This document shows, piece by piece, positions 1 through 13,996 of a stretch of DNA of 64,000 nucleotides. Source of the stretch: Daphnia pulex. Taxonomy: Eukaryota > Arthropoda > Branchiopoda > Diplostraca > Daphniidae. The notes under the pieces are model-generated. The model did no database searches, was not told the origin of the DNA, and saw only the letters and a list, made by a program, of their open reading frames with translations. Position 1 is the stretch's first letter, and each line of letters starts with the position of its first letter. The position numbers and the translations under genes are program-made. The stretch spans positions 8,246,001-8,310,000 of the forward strand of contig NC_060020.1 in NCBI RefSeq assembly GCF_021134715.1, read 5' to 3'.

Positions 1-348
1 ACATTTCTCACTAGCAGTCGAGCGCATAGGGGACGGGATTTTTACAACAACAAAAAAAGAAAAAGAAAAAGAAAAAAGGAAACGAAAAAGGAAAGATGAA
101 AGAAAGAGAAACGATCGGAAAGGAAAAAGAAAAACTTGAAAAACTAGCGCCTCAGCTGGAAAACAGTTGAGATCGATACCACAGCCAGAGCGCACCCACG
201 GGCCACACACAGAACACAAAAAGAACGGGCGGGCGGACGACGGGACGCGCCTCGAACACGGCCCATTCCATTCGGATGGATTACTAATACACACAAACTC
301 AAACAAAGCACAGAGGCGCAAATACATTGTAAATATAAAAGGGAGAAA

Positions 349-366
349 GAGAGAGAGAGAGAGAGA
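349..366. repeat. (GA)n microsatellite
   Basis: A near-perfect run of GA dinucleotides inside a longer purine-rich tract. Similar GA runs occur near 2139, 5290, 10870 and 20680. Confidence 0.8.
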
Positions 367-3300
367 AGGCAGCAATGGAGCTGGCGTGAAAAAACGAACG
401 GAATGGGCGTCAGCCAGCCAGCCCACATCATATTATATAGGCCGATCATTTGTGTGTATATTGTCTCTCATAAGCGACGAGTCAACAAATCGGGGAGAAC
501 GGTGAAACGCAACGCCACACCAACGCTTTAGATGAGAAACGTGAAAAGTAAAAGAGAAGACTTATAACATAAAAGCATACTTGAAAAAAAATTCTGAAAA
601 TAACGTAAAGACAATAAAACGGTTGCCCCTACTTGCATCTGTTTCCCCTCTGGTTAGCGACATTTATATTATCGAGTTTTGCAGATCTACTTTTATGCCT
701 CAATCTCCCCCACGCGAGTCCGTATCTTCGTGTGAGGAATTACGATGAGCGTGCGCGCATTAGACTTTGTCAGCCAGAACGACACAAACAAACAAAACTC
801 GCCAATCTTTATGTGGAGGGACGATGTATGTCAGTTAGCTCGGATCGACGGCGATAGTAGAATATAATAGTTATTCTGACATTTGGCTAAGTAAAAAAAA
901 AAATAAAAAAAATGACTGTAAAAGGCCAAAAGAAATAATAAAACAACAATGGGCTCCTGTCTCCAAGAAAGGCAAAAAAAAGCAAAGGCTCATTGAATTT
1001 GTTCTTTTGCCCCATTTCATCTTCTTTGGCTTGGGTATATTGTAGTCACTGGCACTGGCTTTATTTTATTATCGCCACACTCGGCTGAGTGGAAAGACAC
1101 CGTTGGGCGAACGACTTCAATCCCCTAGGAAACCCCAAACTACATATGGAAATCCCGTGATTCATGGTTTACTACTTCATCTCTCCGTCTGGACTCGATT
1201 TTGCAATATGATCGCCAGTGAAGGCAATACACTCTCTCTCTCATTTCTTTTGCACCATATTATTATTACGACTGAGGTATACATATTGCTGGGAATATAT
1301 ATACATAACAAGGCGACGAAAAGTTTGAGATCCTTTGGTTGCGTAGCCGTGGGCATACCGACCCCGAAGACGTCGTCCCGTCCAACTCTGACCCGCGTCC
1401 TGAAAAATGCGTGTTGGATTGTTTCCTTTCTCGACTTCTTTTTTTTTTTCGTTTTCGTTTTATTTTTTTCTTCTTTCAGGGTGGGATATAAGCGCGCCGT
1501 GAATAAATCACCCGGGAGGATTTATCCAAACAGGAACCAAGTGGTCAAATATTCAAGGAGGCACAACACTAAATCATCGTCAATGCTGCTGCTGTCCCGG
1601 CCGGCTGTATACAGGCGCTGGGCTCGACTCACGTCACAGAACATTGTCGCGATGAATGTCGCATTGTTGTGGCCGCTGAATGGGCGTCATTGGCACACAT
1701 CAAGGGACGGATAATAGAAATAGGCTAGGCGCTAGGCGGACGGCGTCACCAACTGGCCATGTACGGGCGTTTAGATATTTCGGCGCTTCACTTGTCTCTG
1801 TCTCTCTCCTCTCGTCCGTCACAGAAGGAGGACTCTCCCGCCAGCAGGTCATCGGCGGGCGCGGAGAATAAAAGAAGAGCCAGCAAACAGCCGGCTGCCA
1901 TATCTATACTGTTATTGCTATAGTTGCCAGACTTTGCAGTGCTGTGTGTGTATGCGCTTAAGTGCTCTTTGATGCAAGCTCGGCAACAAAGAAACATGTC
2001 GGGGTCTATGGGCTTGAGGGGGCCCCGTCAGTCTGTGCGTGATGCCCTGCACCCCCGCTAAGGTTTCTCCTTCACGACCGAGTTGGATGCCCGCTGAGTG
2101 TAGGTGTAGACGCGGCCAAGACGTTGCAGCTAGGGAGGAGAGAGAGAGAGAGAACGGAGAGAGCGAATCGTTAGACTGGGCCTTCGACAATTGCGTGTAT
2201 CGGCACTCGCAACAACTATAGGTTCCACTGACCATTTAAAATCGATTGCATCTCGACGATCAATAACTCGCCATTTTCGGGCTTCTCCTATGACTAACGG
2301 GAGGAGAGCTTCTATGTAACATTTCTCAGGCATTGGCACGTTCCTTCCCTCCTTTTTCTATTTTTTCTTTTTCTTTTTTCCTTTCGTGCCGAACCTTGAA
2401 TTTCCAATGCGTAGATTTATTCTGTTTTATAGAGCAGTTATATCAGCTCTCTCTTTCCCCCCGTTTTTTTCTCGATTCTTTCGACTCGATTTTTCCGTTC
2501 CATGTCGACATCCATCTGGGCAACGCCGTGCTGGTCACGCCCTCCAGTATGGAATTTCAATCGCGCCGATCAAAGAACACTTTGTCCAACCGCAAAAGTC
2601 TGTAATTAGCATACAGTGTGCTCTGTTATTGCACGGGGGAGGGGATAATATACATAGCGGGGCGCTCAGCGCTCCACATTGCGCGCAATTGACATCGGCA
2701 ATCTGGGCATTGGCATCCATCTGCGGCTTTTCCTTCTTCTCTCCTTTTTTTTCTCCAATGAAATATCACACCACATTCACCAACTCGGACACCCCTCAAA
2801 TAGCGTGACCGAGCGGAAGTGAGTGGTCCGGCTAACACAGTTGATGGGAAAGTTTACTAACGCAGTATACTCTCTGGCGCACGTGCGTGCTGGTCAATGA
2901 GGTCAATCGTGTCTTCATCGCTCGACGGTTACCGATATATATATTGCGCTTCCATTATTCCCTCGAGTAGTATAGTATCGCCATCACGAGACTGTGTTTA
3001 TACTCTCTTTGGCCAACGACGCGTAGTCAAACAGGGACGCAATAGAATAATTGTATGGAAATAAGCGCCAGTCCCGTTCGCCTTCTGCTCCTATTTCACG
3101 ATTTGACCGCAAATGGCGACGGTAGAGCGGAGCAATCAATGGATTGTATTACGAATGTTATTAGTAGACTATATGTAGATTGATGCTATTGATTCGTTTA
3201 ATTTAAATTGCCATTTGGCGATTTGCGTATGCACTGCGACGGTAACGTACTATCAAGCAGATTCGAACAGATATCCAAAATTACATGTATGTAAATATAT

Positions 3301-6300
3301 TGTATATCATATTATTGACATCCCTCCAAGAACTCGGAAGGCGCCACCTTACATAGGGATAGTTGGTTGATGGCGGTGGACGATTAGGATAGAATCTCCA
3401 AATCCCTGTCGGGCCGGGAAAATCATTGAAATGGCCAATACTATTGAACTCGAATTAATTGTTTGAAATTAAAATTAAATAAACAACAAATTGTCGGGTC
3501 GGGTCACATCGACATACCTGTTGCACTCCACTAATACGAGGAAGCCATGACGGAATACGGTTTAGAAATGAAAACTCTATGATATGTTCTATTTAATAAG
3601 CTTCAATGTATTCGTCCGAACCGAAATCAAATCAGATAAATAAACTGTCCTTCATTCATTCAAAATAGTTTAAGTGATGACCTGACCCTGTATGCCAACC
3701 ATATATACCATATATAACGAGTATGCCCAGCATGATGTATATTGGGATCCCCAAGTTAATCGCATTTTAAATAAGGTAAATATGACACACACAAATAAAT
3801 AGTAATAACTATTTACTGTGTGGGATTCGCGTATTCCATGAACCCTAATAGAGACATGATAAGCCAATGTGTATCACAGTATTTTCAAAAGAGAAAATGC
3901 CTTTGAGAATGCGAATGAGGACAAGGGAAGTGAAGAATTAGACGGCCAATATGAGATGATGAGACTGATGAGATGATGAGACGAAATGCGCTTCTCTTTG
4001 GAATAAACTCGGTCGACAGACGACTATTATATAGACGACGAGATGGATCAAGTAAAGAGATAGCGAACGAGAGTCAAAAGTCGAGCCTGTGATGTAAATA
4101 GCGAACCTTCAAGGAGAGAGAAAACGAAAGGAAAGGCAGCATTATGAGGCTAGGGCAAGCCACGGGCCGAAAACGGCAAAGTCAATTGAAAAGAGCTCGT
4201 GGAGAAGACAAGCGAATGAAGCTCTCCCTCGCTCCGATTCACTCGGCTGGCTGGCTGCTATAGAATCTCATGGCACGAATTTCGTTCATCGTCATGAGAA
4301 GAGGCACTGAACAGAGAGAAGTAGATATTTATATATTTATGTATAGGGCTCCGGGTGCGCATCATCGTGGTCGTCCGTCATTCTATTTTTTCTATTATTA
4401 TTCCTCTCCGCCTTCACAACAGATTTCTACCGTCAGAATCAGACCAAGTAGCTTATACACAACTCTAAACATGATGCAGTATATATACAGCCAGGGTATC
4501 TATTCCGATTGCTCTTTTAAATGTTCAAGACTAACCGTTGGTATACTGGGCTACAGGGCAGACCCAGCAAATCAATGCCGTAGCCAAAATCGGGCGGTTT
4601 CTGGGAAACTTCTTTTGCTGGAACCATTGTTGAATGATATCAAAATAGACCCGGAAAGAGAGGGGGGGGGCAGTAGAATTAGGGGACTGAGAAGAAAAGT
4701 CACGGGAAAGAAAACAAGTCTATATAATCAAATAATAGCTTATAAAGTGCTACAAGCGGAACCGAGTCACCCAGCAGAGGATGATGATGAACTTTTTTCT
4801 TTTTCCTTTTTTTTTTTGTCGCTCTTCTACACCTTTTTTATCTCCCATCTTTCAACTCTACTCCAAGCTGGAACACCGGCAGAGACTTTTTTTTTCTTCT
4901 TTTTTTCTTCTTTTTTAATATTCCATTTTCTTGCTTATGGCTGTGAAAGTCTATATGCACTCAAACTCAAACACTTGGACACATAAAAAGTGAAATAAAA
5001 TAAAGGTTCACTTTGGGCCGTTTAGGGATTATGTTTTACGTTTCTGTCTTTCTATATGCGCGTACGCTGTTGTGACTGCTGCAATCCGACTCCCCATCTT
5101 TTGAAAGAGCTAAGTATTTGCCTCTCTTTCTTTCTAGTCTCGTAAACAAATCAAAATGGACGGAACCACTTGAACTGCTGTAAAAGAAAAAAAAAAGACC
5201 ATCTAAAAAAGGGTGTGCGGAGTGGAGGGGTAGAGAGCGAACATAGTCGGGCGCGTGCCTCACAGCCTCTCGGCCCTCAAAAAACTGCCGAGAGAGAGAG
5301 AGAGAAGGGAGAAGCAAATGAAAGAAAGAAGGTAGACGTAATAGGGATGGCGTCAGTAATTCATTCACGGCGGGTGTCGCGGCCGCGACACTGATACCAT
5401 CCCCTCGTTTCTAGATGACGTCGATAGGACAACATTCTCCTTTTTTCAACTGATATTCTTTGGCTTTTCCTGCTAGCTGCCTTTTATTCGTTATCTTTTC
5501 CTCTACCAGCAAGTTGTCCGGCGACGCATAGTAGAAGGATAGAAAAAAGGCTGTACTATTATTACGTCTTGGTTGCCCGCCTCTCATATATCCCCGGCCC
5601 AGCCCGGCCAGCTAGCGCTCTCTCCCCCTTCAGCCCTGCTGTATATACTCGTATGGACAACTTTGATGTCCCTATTTACGGTAGTGTTGCTGCCCTGTTG
5701 CCTCCATCACCCTGACCCATTTGCTGGGCTCGCCTCACCTGGATGCCATTCGCTCAGAGGAGCAATCTAGGCATTCTGACAGGTAAATAGACGGGTAAGC
5801 GGGCGAAAGGCAAAACATACAACAACATACAAAACACGGGCCACCACACTCTTGACTCTCTTTCCCAAGCAACGTTTTCGTTTCTTTTCATCCTCTTGTC
5901 TAATTTATTGACAGACAAGAGTTGGAGATTTTTTCCAGATTGGATTCCGTCCTTTCTATCTTTTTAAACTTTCGAAGAAATGATGTAAAAAATAAAATAA
6001 AAAGACAAGAATGAAAAGAAACACGGTACGAAATGGCAGGATGCTATCCCCGTAAGAGTCTTGACGATTGTGTAAGAAATGCGGATGGGCGGGTCTGTTA
6101 TGCTTCCCTCCGGGATGTGCCAATGTGAATGTTGCGTCAAAGTAAACTCTTGGTAACATTCGTATATTATTGGCTCTCATCGCACTACACCTAGTGTCCT
6201 CCGAAGCGTGAAGAAGATGATGCACGCTTCACTGGATTCCAGTCGTCGCAGGCTCGCAGACTTGCGAAAATGTGCAGTTGTTGTGAGTATACACGCCACC

Positions 6301-9300
6301 ACGTCTAGATATTGTGGTGTGGCTTTGCTTCTGTTTCTGTCGATCCTCGGAATAACGTGGAAGCTGGTTTCGTCGTAGCTACCTATCGCAATTCCTCGAG
6401 TTCCGGTGGGAACGTGCACTCACGACTGCATGGCCTACTGATTCCCCTTTTCTTCCCGTTCCCATGTGTTATAGATGTTGCACTGACTCACAAGTACAAG
6501 ATAAACAATTGTAATTACCGGCAGCTCTAGCTATAGCGGCCGTGGGAATTGTCGACTTGGCTGGGAAGAAATTCAGTTGGAGAAAAGAACAAAAAAGACA
6601 CAAGTTACGCAGAGGTGATGGCGAGCGGATGTAACGTGTTGCTTTTATCCTCCGTTCCTCCCCATGCAGCTATCTTATAGAGATATGTAGCTAGTACCTT
6701 CGACCGATACGCTCGAGAGAGCTTTACCTGTCGTTTCCCCAGCACTTCCACTTCTTTCCGAGATTTCATTAGACTCGTCGTCGTTTTGTTTCACGGGTTT
6801 TAAGGTTTTAAGGGCTCTTCGAGCGCAGACAATCGAGTCTTTCTCTCACATAACAAGAGATCGCAATTTCTTCGCGAGATGAAACAGATTCTCCCTCGCT
6901 CTCATTCGCAGCCACCGCGTGCGATCAACGATGTGTTAAATCGATTATTATTCTCGAAGGCGTTTCAACTTTCCTCCCAACACATGACCCGCCAAGGCTA
7001 CAGCAAAATAATAAAATAAAAAAGCAGAATGGAGAGCGAATATTGCGCTATTTCAATAAATAAACATGGAAAAAACGTGGTGATTCAATTCCAACTTTCT
7101 ATCGACCGAATTTTATTGCGCTTTAAAAAACAGTTCGCGATAATATCGTCGGTTCGATTATTCCGTTGCTCGACCAATTTCTGACTTCAATTTCTGCTGT
7201 ATAACTCTAAAGGATGAATTCGATGTTTGCAAGTGTTTCAACCGTATTGAGTTGAACAATTGCCGAACTGGATTGTAATGATAGAGTGTCGCGGTGTAAT
7301 GATGCTGACTGCATTGCATTTTACCCCAACTGGTATATAGACTAGTAAATACAATGGAGTTGTGTACAGGTAGCTTGGCTACTCTGATTCTTTGGATCGG
7401 AAAACCACCGTGACGACACCACCCGAAATCCTCGAGAGTGCACTCGTTGAAAGGAGATCAGAAAAGGGGATGTAAAGAAAAACAGAAACGAAAGCCAGTG
7501 CTCAGAGACAAAGAGAGGAAGGAAGAGAGAATAGACACGGGCGTCTGTATTATTCGTGTAGGTAAGCATCTCAATGGCAAATCTGATTCAACGGTATCAG
7601 ACACACATAAGAAAGACTATCTATAGCTTCAGTCACCGCACAGTATACGCCGTACACGGCAGAAATAATATAAAAAAGAACGGGGGAAAAAATGCTAAAA
7701 TAAAGCAAGAAAGATTGAAAGATCGGCTGGTTATATAGTACAGCGGAGGGTGGAGGGACAAGTAAAGAGAGGGGGGCAACAGGAAGCGACTCTGCAAGTC
7801 TGCCCCCTCCCTTTTCCGCCCTCTGGAGCGTTACGCTTGCGTGAGGCGGATAATATGCGCTCTCCTTTCTTTCTCTCTCCGCTCCGGCCCTCTCTCCCAT
7901 TCTTCATCTTTTCTATTTCATTATTTTAATAACCGCCGTGTTACAGTACAGCGGCTTCTTCCCGATGTAGAAAGAAAAGTCGAGAGATTCCCATTCTCTC
8001 TCGCTGCTGCTCGCGCCCCCCACTCCGGCTCCGGATTGCTGCGGCTTTTCTGCCTTTTTTCCCTCTCCATCCAGCAACGCAGCAGCAGCTAGCGTTATAT
8101 ATTTCCAGCCGTGGCGCTCCATCAGCTACCTACTGAGCAGGAGATTTATACTCGCCACATTTTTTCATTTCCCAAATTCAAGCGCCACACGACTTTCTCA
8201 TGTGGCGTCCGTTCTCGGCTCTAATGAATTTAGTAATTAGAACGGCTAATATCAACCCCGAGCCTTCATCAGACATCTTAGGTTAATCGATAAGTCGAGA
8301 AAGGTATTTGACCGTTTGATAGGCAATCAGATGGGGTCTATTATCTTGATTCTCATCACACACTTTCTCTCTCCCATCATCATCAATGGATTGATCTCAT
8401 TCACCAATGTGTAAAGCAGGTTGATGCTGATTATGTAACATTATGTACCTTTATAAACTGCCGTAGCTATACAGACTAGACAACTTGGTATAGAGAGATG
8501 AGTCTAAAGAAATCATCGTTCCACGCTGGAATGCCACGGGATGAAGAAGAAAAAAAACAACGACAAAATACAACGTCAAATTATGAAGAACCGTGCACTC
8601 CATAAACGAGACAGGTGGTGGATGGAAGCCCTTTTCGTGCTCTCTCTCTCTATCGCTCTAACGCTCCCTCTTCTCCTTCTCACTTACCATGTACACAACA
8701 TTTTTTTGTCTTATTATACGTATATGCTGCTCCCATGGAAGAGGTGAACGATGAGATGGAAGTGGGGGGGGGGAACTACATAGAGAGAGATAGATAGAGG
8801 GGAGAGCTCGTATTATTAATTTTTTTGTGCGTTCTCCTTGTATATATATGCGAGAGAGAGGACACATCAACAGAGATAAAGAGAACAGAAGACTCGGTCA
8901 GCTCTCTTGATATTATAATTCAATGGAAAAGAATATGCCCGCAGGAGCACTTGACCCGCTTCATTACGTCGTCCATGAGAACCCGAGAGCTTTCATCGTA
9001 AATAAACTCGATCTGGCATGGCATGCAATGTCAAGTCCGGAAGAAAAAGAAGAAGAAAAAAAAGCACATAACCGGAGAAGAGAACAACATCACTATTTAT
9101 TGCGCCTCATTGTTCAGTGTATCCTCTAGTTATCCTATACAGACTGTACATGTTATAATATTTCAACTAAAAGTCTAGAAACCTCATAGATAGAGCCATA
9201 AGCGACATTTCCTGCCGGGCTCCGCTGCTGCCAAACAACCAACGCTCCACATGCATAGCAGAAGAGGAGCGCGCGGTCGCCACTCGGCGGATTCAATTAC

Positions 9301-12243
9301 GCCAAGAGTCGCAACTCGCTCTCGGTGCCCAGTCATTTTACCTCTTTTTGTGTGTGTGTGTTCCCCCTATGAGATCCTGACTGTCTCGGCCGAGTGACTC
9401 TAGCACAAAATGATTAGAAGACAAGAGTGATGATGAAACCTGTCACGGCCAATGTTCATCAGCGCCGGCGATGAAGGAATAGCCATTAATGATCGGCCTG
9501 CAACTGCGATTGATCCGATTGGATTACACATGCTAGCGGGCGGCGGCCAGGTCGGGTCGTGAGGTTCCCATTTGCCGTTTCCTCCCTTTACCATCGTCTG
9601 GTGACTTTTAATCACCACACTGGCAAGTTAATTAGTGGGTGACCACGCCATGCGGTCAGCCGACATCAGGCGAGCCAAGAGGCGATTTTGGCTTCTTTCC
9701 GTGCCGATGAAAACATCGGAAGAAGACGACGACGACCGTTTCGTATACTGTACTTGGGTACGCGGCCCATTTACCCAGCCCCCCTCCTCCTCCTCATCTC
9801 TTTCTCTTCCCTTTTTCTCTCTCGTCCATACTATATCTATCTATCTATCCATCTCTCTTTGCAGTCTGCTTTTTGAGTCTTTTGTGTCCGTCGTCGGTGG
9901 GCAGCCGGCCTCAGCCGCTCGACCCCTTGTGCTCCCGTTCAGGTCGTGCCATTTTCATTTGCTCCGTGTCCTCCGTCGTGTTCTTATACGGACCCTGGAC
10001 CCTCGCCAACATGCCGTGATGCTGTGCGCCCTCCCGCTATTATCCTTTACCCTTTCTATATCTTTTCCCTCTGTTTCCCAATCCCATCTGATCACCTCAA
10101 TACAATTTTCCCTTTTTTTATTTTCCTTTTCTATTTTACCTCGTCTTGTCTAGTTGCTGCCTCAACTGATGATGTCGAGAATTCTTGGGACCATCAGTAT
10201 TCCTTTAGTTTCTTCGATTCCTACTGTGTATCTATTTCTGTCACGATTTGCAATCCACTGTATGTCCTCCTTCATTTCATTTTATTTCTTGTCTTGTTTT
10301 GTCTGGCCCTTTCGTTTCGATTCTCTCCATTTCTCGACGTTTCTTATTTTCTTTTTCCAATTCTTTCTTTTTCTAAATCCCCTCCCCGTGTCCTATTCTC
10401 CTTCCTTTTATTTTCTTTAACGCGCTTGTACCAACGAATTTCAATTTAAATCGATAACTTGGAAGCCAATCGATTGGAAAATCTTTCCCTTTACTTTTTT
10501 TTAACTTGTTTTGTTTTCTCCTTCACTCGATGAATTTTTTTTTGTAACGACGGCAATTGTTATCCAACTATAATATCCCGTAGTCCTGTTCACAGTCTTG
10601 ACTCTCCAGTCTCACTTTTGACATGACGTCACATCATAGGTTCAGTAATATCTAAAGGTCCTGTCGTGATCATTACCATATTTCTGACAGCGACTCAAGG
10701 ACTGTCTCCCCCCCTTGCTTCTTCTCGTCAGAAAAAAAAGAAGAAACCGAATGACGTCTAAAACACGTCACTAAAGATACTCCATTAGATCATGCGTATC
10801 TTTGGCATTGTACGCATATCAATGGACGTAGACTCCTAGATTCATTAAAAAAAGAAAAAGGAATTAACCCGGAGAGTGAGGGAGAGAGAGAGAGAAAAAA
10901 AAAAAACTCGGCGACTATTTATACCCCGCCTGGGCATATAGTAGTGCCTACCTAGTGGGTAGTCTCTATATAGCCGGTATTAGTCAGAGTGTATGATTTT
11001 TTTTTTGGCTCTTTTGTAATGGGAAAATTTCCAAGCGACTTGGTCTGTAGTCTGTACATCTGCCTCTTGTGTCAGGAAGCAAATCAAGCAAGTAAAAGCC
11101 AGGAAAAATTTTGTTGATAGGAGCTAGGAGTGTAGACTATAAAAACGTGAATACAGTTCCCCGGTAGTGAATGGCGCAGCATTTTATAAATGGCTTGTCT
11201 GAGCTACCACCATAACTACCATAAGAATAATCTTGTCTCAAAATCCAATCTAAAATTATCTGAACGAGGGCCATGATTTACGGTCTCAATCGCCTTCCCT
11301 CATTCTCATAAAGATACAAAACAAACAGAACAAAAAGGGTCGTCCTAATATAGAAATCACGCTTCTTATCGATGTCGTGAGCCATGTTAAGTTATTTCCA
11401 CGGGGGGAAAAACCAAATTTAAGAGACGGTTGTTGATCGTAACCAAGACATCTCTCGCCTCACGAAGTATACATCACTGTGAAACCAAACAAAAAACAAA
11501 AAATCGGTGCATGCTGGCGAGTGTACAGCAGCTTTACATTCACATTGAAACAGTTGCATCGACGGCCACCTTAAATCTAAGACGATACGGGGCCTAGAGC
11601 AGCCAGTCCTTTTCGACTGTGCAACTCGATCGTCTCTAATCGTTATCAAGGCATCAAGGAAGAATCGGTTAGGGTGTCGGAGGAGAGGACCTACCGTGAC
11701 AGATAATGGTCTGGATGGATAGCACGACGAGAAGCTGGATGGAAGAAGCGACCGATGCCATTGTCCTTTTGCTTTCTTTTTCGTCCGTCTTCTTCTTCCT
11801 CTTCTTCTTCTTGCTCTTCCGGCTACTCCAACGTGTTATTTCTTCTATGGGGATTTTTTCAGCTTCTTCTTCCCGTCTATTTCTCTCTTTTTTTTCTTTC
11901 AGAGGGGGGGAGAAGGGCGATTCGACTTCTTCTAATAATTGTACACGAAGGGCTCAAAGCTCAACACCGACACGGTTCATCACGTATTTGTCGAAGACGA
12001 ACGAGATGGTGCTCACCAGTGATTCAAGTAGAAACAGTCGACGTCGTCCGGCAAATTCTTGACCTGCTGCTGAGCCATTCAATCTGTTCCACTATACCCA
12101 GCCGGGCCAGATCGACCGTCTTATACACTTGGCGTTGTTTTTGCTTATTTTTCCAGTTCACGGACACTCGCGGTCGCTCGCGGTGCTCAGGATCGTTGAT
12201 GAATAAATAGTCCACTCACGTATCTGCCTATAGCAGACGCGTC

Positions 12244-12468
12244 TATAAAATATCACGGATGCGGGGCAACAAGTTCTCCCTTTTTCTTTTTCAGAAGACG
12301 AAACAATGAGTCACTGGATTAAACTAGCTACTTTGTTCTTGTGAATCAATCTGATGAGAGTGCGGAACGGCTTCAGAGCTGCCAGTGCGAATAATGCCAC
12401 TGGAGAGGAAGTTGGAACGTGCGCGTCCAGCTACGGCCAACGGACTAAGTCAACTGCTTGGCTTCCAG
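12244..12468 (+). promoter_or_regulatory. Possible TATA promoter and untranslated first exon
   Basis: A TATAAAA box at 12244-12250 is followed at about 30 nt by GC-richer sequence, and a good splice donor (CCAG|GTAAAA) ends the block at 12468. A pyrimidine-rich acceptor (TTTTCAG) also falls at 12294, so 12295-12468 could instead be an internal exon. The block has no long open frame. It could be an upstream untranslated exon of the Ig-domain gene at 15560, but nothing in the sequence proves the link. Confidence 0.2.
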
Positions 12469-13931
12469 GTAAAAAGACTCCGAGTGTAAGATACTGGCTC
12501 ATGCCGTCGCTGTGCTGTTGGCGGAAGGAGGGCGAAAGCGCTGCCGACCGCTCGCCGTAGAGAAAAGGGGCGAAGGAAGGAAGAAGGGGGGAGGAGCCTG
12601 GCCTGCTGGGCTCCCTTCATCCAAATGAATAGATGAGACCACAGCAGGCCGAAAGGAGGACTCTCGCTACTTCGCTACTCGCTAGGCACTGTCGGGATTG
12701 GGACAACTGATGGGACTAGTTTTTGACTTGTATTTCAACCAGCACTAAGAGTAATGCAATTTTTTTTTGCAATTGAAGAAAATAAGAGGCAAGGGCGATG
12801 TCTACGTAGTAATTTTAGTTAACTGTAAAAATGAGAAAACATTTCTTTTCCTATTTTTTCAATCTTAGTTATACGGTTTCATTTTCAATCGCTAGATGGC
12901 TGCATGAAACGATTTCCTTCCTTAAATAAGGAAAAACGGGAAAAAAACAAAAAGGCAGAGTGTCTAACCCTATAATGAACTGAAGCAATTTTAAATTAGA
13001 ATAATAAAAAGTATCAACCCAAACCAAATAGAATGTCAATTATGAAGAAATCTTATAGTTATGAATCGATCATTAATACATACATGGATATTTGCAATCC
13101 GGAATCCACTTGCAGGTCAAAGCTTCTTGGAAGTCGAAAGAGATTAATTAAAATCCTGACTTGTTTTCGGTTTTTATTTCAAAGACGTCTAAAAAAGGGA
13201 ACGGAACAGCTATCATTTATCAGTTCAGTGTTGACTTTGTTTTGTTGTCTCATCAATAGTCCGAGCAAGATTCGCCAATTTTCTTTTCACATGCCAAAAA
13301 GCGCGTCGAATGTTTTTGTTGTTTTTCCAATTCTATCTTGGGGATTTTATGTTCACCTTTCCTTAACTTTTGGGAAACTTTCACGAACGCCAAAACGCAC
13401 ACACGAAGACCACGCAGTGATGAAATGCGTTATCCTGACTATATTTGTTTACTCTTTCTAGTCATTTTCATGTCTTCTTGAAAAATGGGTTGCTAAATCC
13501 GAGTCCAGCATGGAAAAAAAGTCCGTGTTTTGGTTGGCTCTTGTTATTTCCTGATTCACGAAAAAACAAACCAACTGCTGGCGGCTTTAAACCGATCGCC
13601 TGTCTATATACGGCTGCAACCCGGAAGATGGTGTGACTGCGTCGGATGCGGTGGGCTGTAGCCTGGACATTTCAGGTATCCTCTCACGACAGTTTTATTT
13701 TTAAATGATGTAGGATGGAACCTTTTCAACGACAGTTGCTGTGTCGCCGCTTTAGCTGCTGATGCTGATGCTGTTGCCGACATTCGCTGCAACTTGGAGA
13801 AATCGTAGAGTTTCTATTTGCATTTCCCAATTTGTCTTTTTTCTTCGCTTTGTTTTTATTATTTCGGGGCATAACTAATGTCTTTTACTTGTTCAAAATA
13901 ACCTCAGAGCGCGAGAGCCATGAACTCTCCA

Positions 13932-13996
13932 TTCGAATCCCGGCTAGCGGCCGCTAGCGGCGGCCGTCCGTTCATAGATCTTCTGGACTAGTCGAC
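13932..13996. other. Dense cluster of palindromic hexamers, polylinker-like
   Basis: Within 65 bp there are TTCGAA (13932), GCTAGC (13943), GCGGCCGC (13947), GCTAGC (13953), CGGCCG (13961), AGATCT (13976), ACTAGT (13987) and GTCGAC (13991). The block 13943-13958 is a perfect 16-bp palindrome. This spacing resembles a cloning polylinker, but natural CpG-rich sequence could also produce it. Confidence 0.4.

Noticed and set aside
1103..1714. 203-codon open frame on the plus strand
   Set aside because: Composition follows pyrimidine tracts (poly-Phe/Ser), with no domain, no splice context and no homologue recognised.
4270..4986. 238-codon open frame on the plus strand
   Set aside because: Long for chance, but it consists of poly-pyrimidine-derived Phe/Ser runs; no signal peptide, domain or family match.
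12300..12344. Short Met-initiated frame (MSHWIKLATLFL)
   Set aside because: Twelve codons only, likely chance within a possible untranslated exon.
13920..13945. TTCGAATCCC resembling a tRNA T-loop
   Set aside because: No paired T-stem, no A-box and no acceptor stem around it.
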